A stretch of 64,000 nt of DNA from Streptomyces chrestomyceticus JCM 4735 (GCF_003865135.1 NZ_BHZC01000001.1:9176001-9240000), one strand, 5' to 3'; counted from the stretch's first letter, positions 46,576 through 58,768 are shown. Numbers and translations: made by a program. Notes: generated from the letters alone by a model not told the origin.

Positions 46576-47517
46576 TCAGGGAAGCGGGGCGTCCCGGGCG
46601 GCGATCCACAGCTCGTACCACTCCTCGTGAGTGAGTTCCGGCTTGCGGCGTACCGCGTCCGCGCAGGCGCCGATGCGCTCAGGGCGGGTGGTGCCCACGA
46701 CGGGGGTGATCCCCGCCGGGTGACGCTGGAGCCACCACAGGAGAATGGTTTCGGGTGTGGTGTCCTTGCGCCGGGCGAGGTCGGTGACGAGACGGCTCAC
46801 CGGCGTGTCAGTGGAGGTCAGGCGGCCCCGGGCGAGCGCACCCCAAGCCTGGAGCCGGATGCCGTTGGCCGTGCAGTGTTCCAGCGTGCCGGGGGCGAGG
46901 CCGATCCCGGTGGCAGCAGGTGTGTTGACGAGGACCCCCGCTTCCACCCAGTCGCGCCGGGCCAGGCTCATTTCGAGTTGGTTGACGACCAGGGGGACGT
47001 CCACATGGGCCTGGAGGGCGGCGATCTGCGGGCCGCTCACGTTGGAAACGCCGAATTGCCGGACCAGTCCCTGGGCGTGGAGGGAGGACAGTGCCTTGGC
47101 GATGTCCTGCGGGTCGGCGAGGGGGTCGGGGCGGTGCAGGAGGAGGACATCGAGGACGTCCGTACGCAGCCGGGTCAGGCTCTCCTCGACGCGTCGCAGG
47201 ATGCCGGCGCCCCGCAGGTCGTAGTAGCCGGGCCGGTCGCCGTCGGGCAGCCGGATGCCGCACTTGGTCTGCAGGACGACGCGCTCCCGCAGCCCGGGTG
47301 TACGGGCGAGGACCTCGCCGAAGACGGCTTCCGCCTTGCCGTACCGGTAGATGTCGGCGTGGTCGAACGCCGTGATTCCGGCGGCCAGGGCCGCCTCGAT
47401 CGCGGTCTCGGCGTGCTGGATGTCCCGGGGTGTGTACGGCTGGGTGTCCCAGTCGCCGCCGAGTCCCATACAGCCGTAAGCGAGCTTGTGGGTACGGATG
47501 TCGGTTTGTGCGGCCAT
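46576..47517 (-). CDS. Aldo/keto reductase
   Basis: 313 residues, ATG preceded by CGGAG. TIM-barrel AKR: GCMGLGGDW, catalytic Asp/Tyr in DHADIYRYGKAE, Lys in QTKCGIR, His in LLLHRPDP, and the NADPH-binding end GTTRPERI. The type is that of bacterial YdhF-like oxidoreductases. It lies between the GH30 gene and a tandem repeat; a role in sugar metabolism is possible but not shown. Confidence 0.92.
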   Translation of the reverse strand: MAAQTDIRTHKLAYGCMGLGGDWDTQPYTPRDIQHAETAIEAALAAGITAFDHADIYRYGKAEAVFGEVLARTPGLRERVVLQTKCGIRLPDGDRPGYYDLRGAGILRRVEESLTRLRTDVLDVLLLHRPDPLADPQDIAKALSSLHAQGLVRQFGVSNVSGPQIAALQAHVDVPLVVNQLEMSLARRDWVEAGVLVNTPAATGIGLAPGTLEHCTANGIRLQAWGALARGRLTSTDTPVSRLVTDLARRKDTTPETILLWWLQRHPAGITPVVGTTRPERIGACADAVRRKPELTHEEWYELWIAARDAPLP

Positions 47518-47550
47518 GTGGTCTCCGAGGTGCGTGCGGGAGGTGTTGTG

Positions 47551-47643
47551 TATGAGGAGTACCGGATATGAGGAGCGCTGGGTATGAGGAGTACCGGATA
47601 CGAGGGGTGCTGAGTACGAGGAGTGCTGGGTACGAGGAGTGGC
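47551..47643. repeat. 16-bp tandem repeat, nearly six copies
   Basis: Units start at 47551, 47567, 47583, 47599, 47615 and 47631. The first and third are identical (TATGAGGAGTACCGGA); others follow TA[TC]GAGG[AG]G with a variable second half, and the last is partial. Since 16 is not a multiple of three the frame rotates, so it is not a coding repeat. It lies between the aldo/keto reductase start and the end of the GMC pseudogene. Confidence 0.85.
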
Positions 47644-47650
47644 GCGGCGG

Positions 47651-48604
47651 TCAGGTGACCAGGGCTTCGGCGAGCAGCTCGGCGGCGGCCAGGACCGGCA
47701 GTTGCGTGTTGGCGGCGGGCGCGGTCGGCAGGACGGAGGCGTCGGCGACGCGCAGGCCCGCCACACCGTGGACGGCGCCCTGCCCGTCGACCACGGCCCG
47801 CGGGTCGCCCGCCGGGCCCGTGGCGCAGGTCCCACGCGCCGTCCGGGCAGTAGGCGCTGGCAGCCCGGACCAGCATCCGGTTGACGTACAGCTTCCCGGC
47901 GGCCTCCTTGGCCGCGAGGGCCGCGTTCAGTTCCCGGGTGGGGGAGAGGGGGACGAAGACGCCGGGCTGGTCGGACAGGTTGGCGCCGACGCCCGGCAGG
48001 TTCACCTCGCACCGGATGCCGTGCTCCTTCAGGTGCGCGGCCGGTCTGATGCCGCTGCGCATCAGTACGGTGGAGGTGCCGAAGGTTCCGCAGGCCAGCA
48101 CGTGCATGTCGGCCGTCAGCGTCACCTGTCGTCTGCCAAGGACTACGCGCACGCCGTGCGCCCGGCCCGACCGTATGTCGAGGCGGTCCACCAGGGCGTC
48201 GCCGAGGATCGTCAGGTTCGGCCGGGACCGAGTCGCCGGGGCCAACCCCATGCGTTCCATGGCCCGGAGCCGGTACGGTTCGAGCACCGTGGACGACCAC
48301 CGTTCGCCGCCCGCCCGCGTCCACTCGGCGTGGTCGGCGTGCGAACCCCAGGTGTTCCAGGCGCCGTGACGCACGAGGAGCCGCCCAGGATCCGGGCCCG
48401 TCACGTGCCAGTGGCCCGCAGGACCGGAACGCACCTCGTAGCCTCCGCGCACCCGTGCCGCCCAGCCTTCCTGGCCTGCCTCACGCGCGGTACGGGCGCC
48501 GCGGCGAAGTCGGCCGGCGCATAGGCGGCCTCGAAGAGATGCTCGTATGCTTTCGCGTCGAGCGGTGTGGAGCGCCCGTAGGCCGCCGTGCGCCTGATCC
48601 CCAC
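47651..48604 (-). pseudogene. Decayed GMC-family oxidoreductase
   Basis: Pieces of a choline-dehydrogenase-like flavoprotein are spread over three frames. The middle contains ADMHVLACGTFGTSTVLMRS and VNLPGVGANLSDQPGVF; the end, in another frame, reads TCATGPAGDPRAVVDG and VHGVAGLRVADASVLP, the conserved C-terminal His region. The FAD-binding N-terminus is missing, and about 200 residues between AYCPDGAW and TCATGP are deleted at roughly 47821-47837. Not functional. Confidence 0.85.
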
Positions 48605-49095
48605 CTGGCTGACCGACGCCCAACCGGCTGCCCCCCCGTTCGCCGATCACCAGGCAGACGCTCGGTAAGAGCTTGCAGCTCTCATCGGCCCTCTTCAGGG
48701 GCGAACCGGGAACCCGTACCCAGGAGTTCCTGTGCGACGTGGTATACCGATCACCGCCGCCATCACCGTGACCGCACCGACCGGCAGCCGGCTGCCCCTC
48801 GATATCGCGCCATTCATCACTCCGCCAAGCGGTCAGAAAGTGCCCGATACCCGATTCGGCTCCCCTTCACCTGACTGCGGACGGACTGTGCATCACACCT
48901 GGCAGACGAGCTCTCCCAGAAGACCTGCCGCTCGGCCACCGATTGCTGAAAGGTTGCCGTGCTCCGCGACATTGACGGAATCCGGTGGACGCTGCTCGGC
49001 GGTGGTATCGAATGTCTCCCGCCGATATCCGTCGCCAGAAAGAGAGTGACAACTGATCCTCGCGGATAGGCAGCACCACGACTTGAGGAGAGAAT
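48605..49095. other. Intergenic region upstream of GH62
   Basis: 491 bp. A frame from GTG 48732 with AGGAG upstream (105 residues, starting MRRGIPITAAITVTAPTG) is possible but loses coding character after 45 residues, so no gene is called. A short perfect palindrome AGAGCT-TGC-AGCTCT is at 48668-48682. The promoter of the GH62-GH11 unit should lie here. Confidence 0.5.
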
Positions 49096-50625
49096 GTGGT
49101 CACAGGTCACAGAACACCCCGGCGCACACTGTGGCGTCGGCGACGAAGTGTCATCGGGACCGTGGTGACGGCGCTGCTCGCCGGTCTGTGCATCGCCTTG
49201 ACCACGACACCGGCGTCTGCTGCCTCGGTGGACACCAACGCCTGGTACGTCCTGGTGAACCGCAACAGCGGTAAGGCGCTGGATGTCACCGACCGGAACA
49301 CCGACAACGGAGTCGGACTCCAGCAGTACACCCGTAATGACGGGGCCTGGCAGCAGTGGCGCTTCGTCGACTCCGGGAACGGCTACTACCGGCTGCGGTC
49401 CCGTTTCACCGGGAAAGTCCTCGACGTGGCGGGCCGGTCGACGGCCGACGGTGCCCGGATACAGCAGTGGGACGACATGAAGGCGTCCAGCCAGCAATTC
49501 CGCCTGGCGGACTCCGCGGGCGGATACCAGCGCCTGATCAACCGCAACAGCGGAAAGGCCGTCGAGGCCGCAGGCGCCTCCACGGCCGACGGGGCCGCCG
49601 TCAACCAGTACACCGACCGGGGCGGGGCCGGCCAGCAGTGGCAGCTCGTGAAGGCCGGGGCCACCGCGAACTCCCTGCCCTCCTCCTTCTCATGGGTGTC
49701 GACCGGTGTGCTGGCGGGGCCGCGGTCGGACGCGTCGCACCGGCTCGTGTCGATCAAGGACTTCTCGGTCATCCGGTACAAGGGGAAGTACCACGTCTAC
49801 GCCACGACGGCGAACACGTCCGGGAAGTGGAGCCTGGCGTACTTCAGCTTCGACAAGTGGGCGAACGCCGCCTCCGCCACCCAGCATTACCTGGACTCCT
49901 CGGCCATCGGTAACCGTTACGCGGCCGCGCCCCAGGTGTTCTACTTTGCCCCGCAGAAGCTCTGGTACATGGTCTACCAGACCGGCCCGCCCACGTATTC
50001 CACGACGACCGACCCCGCCAACCCCTCCTCCTGGTCCGCACCCAAGCCATTCATCGCCTCGGAACCCGACGTGGTGACGCGGAACAAGGGCAAGGGGCAA
50101 TGGATCGACTTCTGGACCATCTGCGACACCGCGAACTGCTACCTGTTCTTCAGTGACGATAACGGGCACCTCTACCGCGCCCGGACCACGCTCGCGCATT
50201 TCCCCAACGGCTTCGGCGACACCACCATCGTGCTCTCCGACTCCCCGCCCAAGCTCTTCGAGGCGTCGAACATCTACAAGGTGTCCGGCACCAACCAGTA
50301 CCTGCTGCTGGTCGAGGCCATGGGAGCGGGCGGCCGTTACTTCCGCTCCTGGACGTCCACCAGCCTGACCGGGGCCTGGACCCCGCTCGCGTCCACCGAG
50401 AGCGCCCCGTTCGCGGGCAAGGCCAATGTCTCCTTCAACGGGCCCGCCTGGACCAATGACGTCAGCCACGGCGAGCTGGTCCGCTCGGACAACGACCAGA
50501 ACCTGACCGTCGACCCCTGCCACCTGCAATACGTCCACCAAGGACGCTCCCCGAATTCCGACGGCGAGTACTCACAGCTCCCCTATCGCATGGGGCTGCT
50601 CACCCAGGCCAACTCCACCTGCTGA
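49096..50625 (+). CDS. Secreted GH62 arabinofuranosidase with N-terminal ricin-type CBM13
   Basis: 509 residues from a GTG with GAGGAG upstream. Signal peptide to about residue 43 (LLAGLCIALTTTPASAAS). Residues 45-186 are a beta-trefoil carbohydrate-binding domain of three repeats (NRNSGKALDV, FTGKVLDVAG, NRNSGKAVEAAG; each with QQW/QQF). Residues 195-509 are GH62, a five-bladed propeller removing arabinose branches from arabinoxylan: SIKDFSVIRYKGKYHVYAT with catalytic Asp222, and LFEASNIYKV with catalytic Glu389. It probably shares a transcript with GH11 45 bp downstream. Confidence 0.93.
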   Translation: MVTGHRTPRRTLWRRRRSVIGTVVTALLAGLCIALTTTPASAASVDTNAWYVLVNRNSGKALDVTDRNTDNGVGLQQYTRNDGAWQQWRFVDSGNGYYRLRSRFTGKVLDVAGRSTADGARIQQWDDMKASSQQFRLADSAGGYQRLINRNSGKAVEAAGASTADGAAVNQYTDRGGAGQQWQLVKAGATANSLPSSFSWVSTGVLAGPRSDASHRLVSIKDFSVIRYKGKYHVYATTANTSGKWSLAYFSFDKWANAASATQHYLDSSAIGNRYAAAPQVFYFAPQKLWYMVYQTGPPTYSTTTDPANPSSWSAPKPFIASEPDVVTRNKGKGQWIDFWTICDTANCYLFFSDDNGHLYRARTTLAHFPNGFGDTTIVLSDSPPKLFEASNIYKVSGTNQYLLLVEAMGAGGRYFRSWTSTSLTGAWTPLASTESAPFAGKANVSFNGPAWTNDVSHGELVRSDNDQNLTVDPCHLQYVHQGRSPNSDGEYSQLPYRMGLLTQANSTC

Positions 50626-50670
50626 GCCGGACCCGTCTTGCACTCTCATCGAAAAGGAGAAACTTCGGAC

Positions 50671-51363
50671 GTGGACACAAGCACCCCCTCCCGAAAACGT
50701 GAAAGCCGCCGCTTCGGCCTGCTGGTCAAAGGCACCTGCCTGCCGGTGCTGGCGACTCTGTTGTGCCTGCTTCTGCCCGGCACCGCCAGCGCCGACACCG
50801 TCACGACGAACCGGACCGGTATGGACGGCGGCTTCTACTATTCGTTCTGGACCGACAGCCCGGGATCGGTCTCCATGAACCTGGCGCCGGGCGGCAGTTA
50901 CAGCACGGCTTGGAGAAACACCGGCAATTTCGTCGCCGGCAAGGGCTGGGAAACCGGAGGACGCAAGAGCGTCACCTACTCCGGCAGTTTCCATCCGTCC
51001 GGCAACGCCTATCTGGCGCTCTACGGGTGGAGCACCCATCCCCTCGTCGAGTACTACATCGTCGACAACTGGGGCACCTACCGGCCCACGGGCACTTACA
51101 AGGGCACGGTGACCAGCGACGGCGGCACCTACGACATCTATCGGACGACCCGCGTCGACGCACCCTCCATCGAAGGGGCGAAGACCACGTTCGACCAGTA
51201 CTGGAGCGTCCGGCGGTCGAAGCGCACAGGCGGCACCATCACCACCGGCAACCACTTCGACGCCTGGGCGCGCCACGGGATGCGCCTCGGCACCTTCCGT
51301 CACATGATCATGGCGACGGAGGGATACCGGAGCAGCGGAAGCTCGAACATCACCGTGACCTGA
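50671..51363 (+). CDS. Secreted GH11 endo-beta-1,4-xylanase
   Basis: 230 residues from the GTG at 50671 with AAGGAG upstream. Signal peptide to about residue 41 ([13 protein letters not shown]). GH11 jelly roll: [36 protein letters not shown] with nucleophile Glu127, and [14 protein letters not shown] with acid/base Glu217. No binding module. Hydrolyses the xylan backbone, complementing GH62 debranching and GH30 cleavage. Ends at a strong hairpin. Confidence 0.96.
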   Translation: MDTSTPSRKRESRRFGLLVKGTCLPVLATLLCLLLPGTASADTVTTNRTGMDGGFYYSFWTDSPGSVSMNLAPGGSYSTAWRNTGNFVAGKGWETGGRKSVTYSGSFHPSGNAYLALYGWSTHPLVEYYIVDNWGTYRPTGTYKGTVTSDGGTYDIYRTTRVDAPSIEGAKTTFDQYWSVRRSKRTGGTITTGNHFDAWARHGMRLGTFRHMIMATEGYRSSGSSNITVT

Positions 51364-51382
51364 TGTCTCCCGCAGCGATGCG

Positions 51383-51416
51383 GCCTGCCCGTCACCGGGA
51401 ACGGTGACGGGCAGGC
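51383..51416 (+). terminator. Hairpin ending the GH62-GH11 unit
   Basis: A perfect 14-bp stem (GCCTGCCCGTCACC at 51383-51396 with 51403-51416) and 6-base loop, 20 bp past the GH11 stop. The remaining bases to 51682 hold nothing recognised apart from the next promoter. Confidence 0.85.
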
Positions 51417-51682
51417 GCACTTGAGGGCTTTCCCTCCGAGGTCAGGTTGACCAGCGTGGAGCTGTCGAGGTCGACGCCAACCGTGCCCGTCGCCCCCCAC
51501 CTGAACCCCCTCCGCCCCGAGAGGCGAAGTGGGGGCTTGTGGCGCGGCCGTGTGCGTGATCTTGTGTCGTGCGGTGGGGCGGGCGTCGGATCCCGTCCTG
51601 GAGGAGGGGCTGTGCGGACTGCGTGCGTCGGACCGGGCGGGTACCGGGAGTGGTGTGACGGAGCGGCGGGGGTGGCTCGGGG

Positions 51683-52492
51683 ATGAGCCTGTCCGTGAGT
51701 CGCCTGGAGGCGGCCCGCAGTCTGTTGTTCGTGCCGGGCGACCGGCCGGAGCGGTTCGACAAGGCCGTTGCCAGTGGTGCGGACGTGGTCATCGTCGATC
51801 TGGAGGACGCGGTCGCGGCGGCGGACAAGGAGCGGGCCCGCGCCCAGGTCGCCGCCTGGCTCGCCGCGGGCAACAGCGCCATGGTCCGGATCAACGCGCC
51901 CGGTACGTCCTGGAGCGACGAGGACAGTGCGATGGCGGCCGCCTGCGGCGCGCCGGTGATGGTGCCCAAGGCAGCGGACCCCGCGGTGCTGGCGGACTTC
52001 GCCCGCCGTACGGGCGGGAAATGTCCGGTGGTGCCGCTGGTGGAGACGGCGGCCGGCATCGAGCGGGCAGTAGAGGTGTGCGCGGCGCCCGGTGTGGTGC
52101 GGGTCGCGCTGGGCAATGTCGATCTCGCCGGGCAGCTCGGGGTCGCCCATGACGATCACGAGGCGCTCGCGTACTCCCGTTCCCGGCTGGTCTCGGCGTC
52201 GGCGGCGACGGGCCTGAGCGCTCCGGTCGACGGGGTCACCACCAGCGTGCGGGACGTCGACGCCATCGCCGCGGACGTCGTCCGCGCGCGCCGGTTCGGT
52301 TTCGCCGGGAAGCTGTGCGTGCATCCCGCGCAGGTCGCCGTCGTGGCGGAGGGGTTCGCGCCGACCGCGGCGGAGCGGGAGTGGGCCCGGTCCGTGGTCG
52401 CCGCGGGGGAGTCCGTGACCGTGGTGGACGGGCACATGGTCGACAAACCGGTGTTGGAACGCGCCCGCCGCATCCTGGCCGCCGAGCGCTGA
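51683..52492 (+). CDS. HpcH/HpaI aldolase / citrate-lyase beta family protein
   Basis: 269 residues from ATG 51683; GTG 51692 is an alternative. CitE-like TIM barrel: RSLLFVPGDRPERFDKAV, VIVDLEDAV (metal/acid), VMVPKA, VPLVETAAGI with the metal-binding Glu, and ALGNVDLAGQLG. Members cleave or make acyl-CoA thioesters such as malyl- or citramalyl-CoA. No other lyase subunits are adjacent, so a stand-alone malyl-CoA type lyase is more likely than citrate lyase. It precedes the aminopeptidase cluster by 464 bp. Confidence 0.9.
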   Translation: MSLSVSRLEAARSLLFVPGDRPERFDKAVASGADVVIVDLEDAVAAADKERARAQVAAWLAAGNSAMVRINAPGTSWSDEDSAMAAACGAPVMVPKAADPAVLADFARRTGGKCPVVPLVETAAGIERAVEVCAAPGVVRVALGNVDLAGQLGVAHDDHEALAYSRSRLVSASAATGLSAPVDGVTTSVRDVDAIAADVVRARRFGFAGKLCVHPAQVAVVAEGFAPTAAEREWARSVVAAGESVTVVDGHMVDKPVLERARRILAAER

Positions 52493-52956
52493 GCCGCGCC
52501 CGCGGGGGTGCGGGCCGGCCCGGGGCCTGCCGGTGTGCGGGCTCCGTTCCCCGGGAGGGTCCCGAGACTTCCCGGGAGGGATTGCGGTGTCGGGCGGCGG
52601 GGAGAACCTAGCCGGGCCGGGGACGGTCGGCCCATCGACAGATGGCACAAAACCGTCCATGATCTTTCAGACACGTGTATGACGTAAGAGGGGTGGGGGT
52701 CTGCGAGAGTGCCGTTCGCGGCAAGAAGGCGTGCCGCTCGGGGGTGAGGGCCCGTCAGGTGCGGTACCGGCCCGTGCGGGCCTGCGCGCGGCGGCGCGGC
52801 GCCCCGGCTCACCGCACGCCGCTGCCGCCGGCCCGGTGCAAGGCGTTCACCTGCGAAAAGGGGGACTGCCGGGGCGGTGCGGCAGCTTTCTTGGAAAGAT
52901 TTCCGGCCGGTCGGCCCTGCGGGGTGTCGGCTGTCCGCGGTGGAGGAGGAACGTGC
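52493..52956. other. Intergenic region upstream of aminopeptidase P genes
   Basis: 464 bp of GC-rich sequence with no convincing gene. The open frame that enters the aminopeptidase gene from 52675 is an extension without conserved residues. The promoter of the peptidase-LuxR unit must be here. Confidence 0.55.
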
Positions 52957-54420
<1,464 letters not shown>

Positions 54421-54555
54421 CCGCGCCCGCCGCGGCCGGCCGCCTCGCGCCGCCGGCCGCACCACCGGCCGGCCGACAGCGCCGTCGGCCGGCCGTGGCG
54501 TACACCAGGTCCGTTCCCGGTGAGGGCGGGCCATCACGCGAAGGGGGAACGTGCG

Positions 54556-55998
54556 ATGGAACGATCAGACGGCTCGCGCGGAATGCAGAGCCACGACCGT
54601 CAGGTGCCGGCCGCGGTGGCCGAGGCCTTCCGGCACGGATGGGCCGACACGACCCGCCAACTGCCGCCCGTCTCGGGAGCCGCGTGCGCGGCCAAGCGGC
54701 GCGCGGCGCTCTCCGAGCGGTTCCCGGGCGAACGGATCGTCGTCCCGTCGGGCGGGTTCAAGGTCCGCAGCAACGACTTCGACTACCTCTTCCGCCCGCA
54801 CTCCGCCTTCGTCCACCTCACCGCCGAGCAGGGCACCCAGGCGGTACCGGACAGTGTGCTGGTCTTTGAACCCACCGGCAGCGGGCACGAGGTCACCCTG
54901 TTCACCCGGCCGCGCTCGCCGCGCGACGCCGGGCCGGACGGCGCGCACTTCTACAGCGACCGCCGGCACGGCGAGTTCTGGGTCGGCCGGCGCCGTACGC
55001 TCACCGAGACCGCCGACGCCCTCGGCGTCCAGACGGCCGCCCGCGACCGCCTCGAAGGCGCCCTGACCACCGGCGTACCCACCCGTTCGGTACGTGGCCA
55101 GGACACCCTCGTCGACGCGCTGGTGGCCCCGTCGGAGCCGGCCGACGCCGAACTCCTCGCCTTCCTCTCGGAGCTGCGGCTGGTCAAGGACGAGTGGGAG
55201 GTCGACCAGTTGCGCGCCGCCGTGGACCACACCGTCGCCGCGTTCGGCGACGTCGTCGGCGAACTGCCGTACGCCACCCGCCTGGAGCGCGGCGAACGCT
55301 GGATCGAGGGCACCTTCAACCGGCGCGCCCGGCTGGCAGGGAACGGCCTGGGCTTCGAGACCATCGCCGCGGCTGGCGCCCACGCGTGTGTGCTGCACTG
55401 GATGCGGAACGACGGCCCGGTCCGCGACGGCGACCTGCTCCTGCTGGACGCGGGCATCGAGGCCGACTCCTTCTACACCTCCGACATCACCCGTACCCTG
55501 CCGGTCAACGGACGCTTCAGCGACGTCCAGCGCCGCGTGTACGACCTGGTCCACGCCGCCCAGGCTGCGGGCATCGCCGCGCTGCGGCCCGGCGCGCGCT
55601 ACAGCGACTTCCACGAGGCCGCGACGCGTGTCATCGCCGAAGGTCTCGACTCCTGGGGCCTGCGGCCCGCCGCCCCGGGCATGGAGCACAGCGCCGACCT
55701 GTACCGCCGGTACACCGTCTGCGGTACGGGCCACATGCTCGGCCTGGACTGCCACGACTGCGCCGCCGCCCGCAACGAGCAGTACACCGACGGCATCCTG
55801 AAGCCCGGCCATGTGCTCACCGTCGAGCCCGGCCTGTACTTCCAGCCCGACGACCTGACGATCCCGCAGGAGCTGCGCGGCATAGGCGTGCGCATCGAGG
55901 ACGACTTCGTCATCACCGCGGACGGCGCCGAGTGTCTGTCGGCCGGCCTGCCGCGCGGCGCCGACGAGGTCGAGGCGTGGATGGAAGCGTTGCTGTGA
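54556..55998 (+). CDS. Aminopeptidase P, second paralogue
   Basis: 480 residues, ATG with GGGGGAA upstream. Same layout as the upstream gene with all metal ligands kept: LLLLDAGIEADSFYTSDITR, CGTGHMLGLDCHD, VLTVEPGLYF, GVRIEDDFV. The N-terminal domain differs more, including an insert near DSVLVFEPTGSGHEV. The stop codon overlaps the LuxR gene start as GTGA, so peptidase and regulator are translated together. Two adjacent, diverged copies suggest specialised peptide substrates, for instance processing or detoxifying a proline-containing product. Confidence 0.93.
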   Translation: MERSDGSRGMQSHDRQVPAAVAEAFRHGWADTTRQLPPVSGAACAAKRRAALSERFPGERIVVPSGGFKVRSNDFDYLFRPHSAFVHLTAEQGTQAVPDSVLVFEPTGSGHEVTLFTRPRSPRDAGPDGAHFYSDRRHGEFWVGRRRTLTETADALGVQTAARDRLEGALTTGVPTRSVRGQDTLVDALVAPSEPADAELLAFLSELRLVKDEWEVDQLRAAVDHTVAAFGDVVGELPYATRLERGERWIEGTFNRRARLAGNGLGFETIAAAGAHACVLHWMRNDGPVRDGDLLLLDAGIEADSFYTSDITRTLPVNGRFSDVQRRVYDLVHAAQAAGIAALRPGARYSDFHEAATRVIAEGLDSWGLRPAAPGMEHSADLYRRYTVCGTGHMLGLDCHDCAAARNEQYTDGILKPGHVLTVEPGLYFQPDDLTIPQELRGIGVRIEDDFVITADGAECLSAGLPRGADEVEAWMEALL

Positions 55999-58690
55999 GA
56001 GCGCGCAGCCTGCTGGTCGACCAGGTCCACGGACAGCTCCAACAGGCCCGCGCGGTGGCGGTGGTCGGTCCCACCGGGTTCGGCAAGACCGCGGTGCTGG
56101 ACGCGGTGTGCACGCAGTGGCAGTCCGGCGGGGACCCCGTGGTCAGGCTCAGCTCGACCCCTGCCGACGCCCACCTGCCCTACGTCCCGCTCGTGGACCT
56201 GTTCACCGTGTGCCCGGCGGACGTCAGCGGCGAGCTCTCCGACACCCAGCGCGCGACGATCGACTGGGTGCTGCGCCGCGTCACCGGACCCGAACCCGAC
56301 CCGGCCCTCCTGCGCGTGACGGTCCTCTCCTGCCTCCAGGCGTGGGGGCGCCGGGCCCGGCTGCTGCTGGCCGCCGACGACATGCACTGGTGGGGGCCGG
56401 ACAGCCTGGACGTGTTCGGTTTCGCCGCACGCCGCAGCCGCGGCAGTGTGTCGCTGTTGGCGGCGCTGCGGCCCGACGGCCCCCTGGCACACGACGTCCT
56501 GGGCGGCGACGCCGTGGAGATCGCGCTCCCCACGCTCAGCGCGCAGGAGTCGGCCGCCGTGGTGCGCACCTTCAACATCCCGCAGCGCACCGCCGCGCGC
56601 ATCCACACGGCCACCGGCGGCAACCCCCGGCTGGTCTGGGACATCGCCGCCGCACTGGCCCGTTCCGGGCCGCCGGCGGTTCTGGACGCCCAGCCGCTGG
56701 CCCCGTATGCGCGCAAGGCCCTGCGCACGTGGCTCGCCGGACTGGCCGCACCGGTGCACTGGGTGCTGCTGCTGGCCGCGCTCACGGCCGACCCGTCGCT
56801 CGACGTCGTACGCCGCGCGGCGGGTCCGTCCGCCGACGCGGCCCTGGCCGACGCCGAAGCCGCCGGACTCGTCAAGGTGGCCGCCACCGTGGCCTTCGCG
56901 GCCCCGGTCATCCAGGAGGGCATCCTCGCCCAGGCCAGCGGCGAGGCGGTGCGCCAGGCCCACCTGACCCTGGCCACGGCGGCGCACGGCGCCGACGACC
57001 GCCTGTGGCACGAGGCGTGCGCCCTCGCCCCGGCCGAGCTGCCCGCCCAGCTCATTCCGGCGCTGGCCGACGCCGCCACCACCGCGCGCGAGCGGGGCGA
57101 GCACACCCGGGCCGCCGAGTTCGCCCTGCTGGCGGGCGGCCGGACCGGCGGCCCCCGCCACGACCTGCTGGTCGCGGCGGCCCGGGACGCCGAGGCGGCC
57201 GGGCGCTTCGACCTGGCCTGCACGGCCCTGGACCAGTTGGACCGCAGCCGGGCGGTGCCCGCCGCCCGCGCCCAGGCACGGCTCGCCGTCGTCGACGCCG
57301 CCGGGCGGGGCGCCGCCCTGGTCGCGGACGTGGCGGCGCATGCCCTGGCCGAGGCCACCGCCGCCGACGAGCCGGCCCTGATCTCGGCGGCGCATCTGCG
57401 GCTCGCCCACGGCCTGCGGGTCAGCCGGGGATGCCACACCGAGGCCCTGGCACACGCCCAGGCGGCCGAGGAATGGGCCGAGCGCGCGGGCGACGCCACG
57501 ACCCACGCGGCGGCCCTCGCCCTGACCGCGGAGATCGAGCAGGGCCAGGGCTCCCCGGGCCGCACCGCGCTGCTCCGGCGCGCGCTGGCGACGGGCACGG
57601 CCGATGGTGGTACGGCCCGGATGCCCGGCCACCCTGGCCGTACCGCCGTGCACTTCGCCCTGCTGGAGGACGGCCTGGAGCAGGCCGAGCGGCTGCTGGA
57701 CGAGCTGGGTCCGGCGCCCTGCCCCGCTGACCGGCTCTGGCTGCTCGCCGACTCCGTCCACCTTCACGCCCATCGCGGCGAGGGGCGGTCGCCCGCGAAA
57801 AGGCCCACCTCCTGCTGGACCTCACCCGCGACCTGGGGGCCTCGCCCGGACCGCCGTGGTACGCGGCGGCCGCCGCCGAACTGGCCGGCGGCACCCTCGA
57901 ACAGGCCCTGATGTACGCGGACCTGGGCCTGACGGCCTCCCAGGAGGACGCGGACACCGTGTACGCCGCCCACTGCCTGCACGTGTCGGGCATGACGCGC
58001 CTGCTGCTGCGCGACACCGGCGCGGCCCTGGCGGACCTGCTCAGGGTCCAGGACCTGGTGCAGGAGCTGGGCATCGCGGACCCCGCGCAGATCCGGTACG
58101 ACGCCGACCTCGCCGAGGCGCTGGTCGCCGCCGGAGACCTGCCGGCCGCCCGGCACACGCTCGCCGGGGCGCGGCGCCGGGCCCAGGACCTGGGGCGGCG
58201 CGGCGTCCTGGCCTCGCTCGACCGGGCCCAGGCACTGTGCCACGCGGCAGCCGGCGAGTTCGGCCCGGCCGAGGAACTGCTCAACCGGGCCGCGCGGGCC
58301 TTCGAACGGCTCGGTTACCCGTTGCAGCGCGGCCGGGTGCTGCTGGCCCGCTCCAGCCTGGAACAGCGCCGCAGGCGCCCGGCCCGCGCCAACGAGGCGC
58401 AGGCCGCGGCCGAGGCGGTCTTCCGTAAGTCGGGCGCGCCGCTGTGGGAGCCGGCCCGGCCGCAGGGGGACCAGGCACAGCCCTGGCTGGCCGGGCTGAC
58501 CGACGCCGAGCAACTGGTCGCCGAACTGGTCACCCAGGGGCGCGGCAACCGAGATATCGCGGCCGCCCTGTACGTCAGCGTGAAGACCGTGGAGGCGGCC
58601 CTGACCCGCATCTACCGCAAGCTCGAAGTGCGTTCCCGCGTCCAGTTGATGGCGCTCGTCCAGAAGGACGGCCACCTGGCGCGCCGGTGA
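55995..58690 (+). pseudogene. LuxR-type (LAL) regulator broken by one-base frameshift
   Basis: Read through the break it would be about 898 residues. P-loop VVGPTGFGKT near residues 23-32, Walker B LLLAADDMHW, then helical TPR-like repeats, and a C-terminal LuxR helix-turn-helix (NRDIAAALYVSVKTVEAALT, RIYRKLEVRSR). At 57782-57785 the run GGGG needs one more G; with it the frame runs on as AVAREKAHLLLDLTRDLG and continues to the LuxR domain. All sequence on both sides is well kept, so this is a recent mutation or a sequencing slip rather than long decay. It overlaps the peptidase gene as GTGA and would control the surrounding cluster. Confidence 0.85.
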
Positions 58691-58768
58691 CGGCGGCCGC
58701 CCACCGCCCCGCCGGCCAACCACCCGGCCCGGTCGGAAAACGAAGCGCGGCCGTGCCTGGCCGGCCGG

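Noticed and set aside
46565..46582. GAAAGGCTTTC palindrome resembling xylanase-type inverted repeats
   Set aside because: It overlaps the stop codon of the aldo/keto reductase gene and is far from the GH30 start; the GAGCGCTC site is a better operator candidate.
48732..49049. Possible 105-residue gene with AGGAG upstream
   Set aside because: Only the first 40-45 residues look coding; no family, and it runs into the GH62 promoter region.
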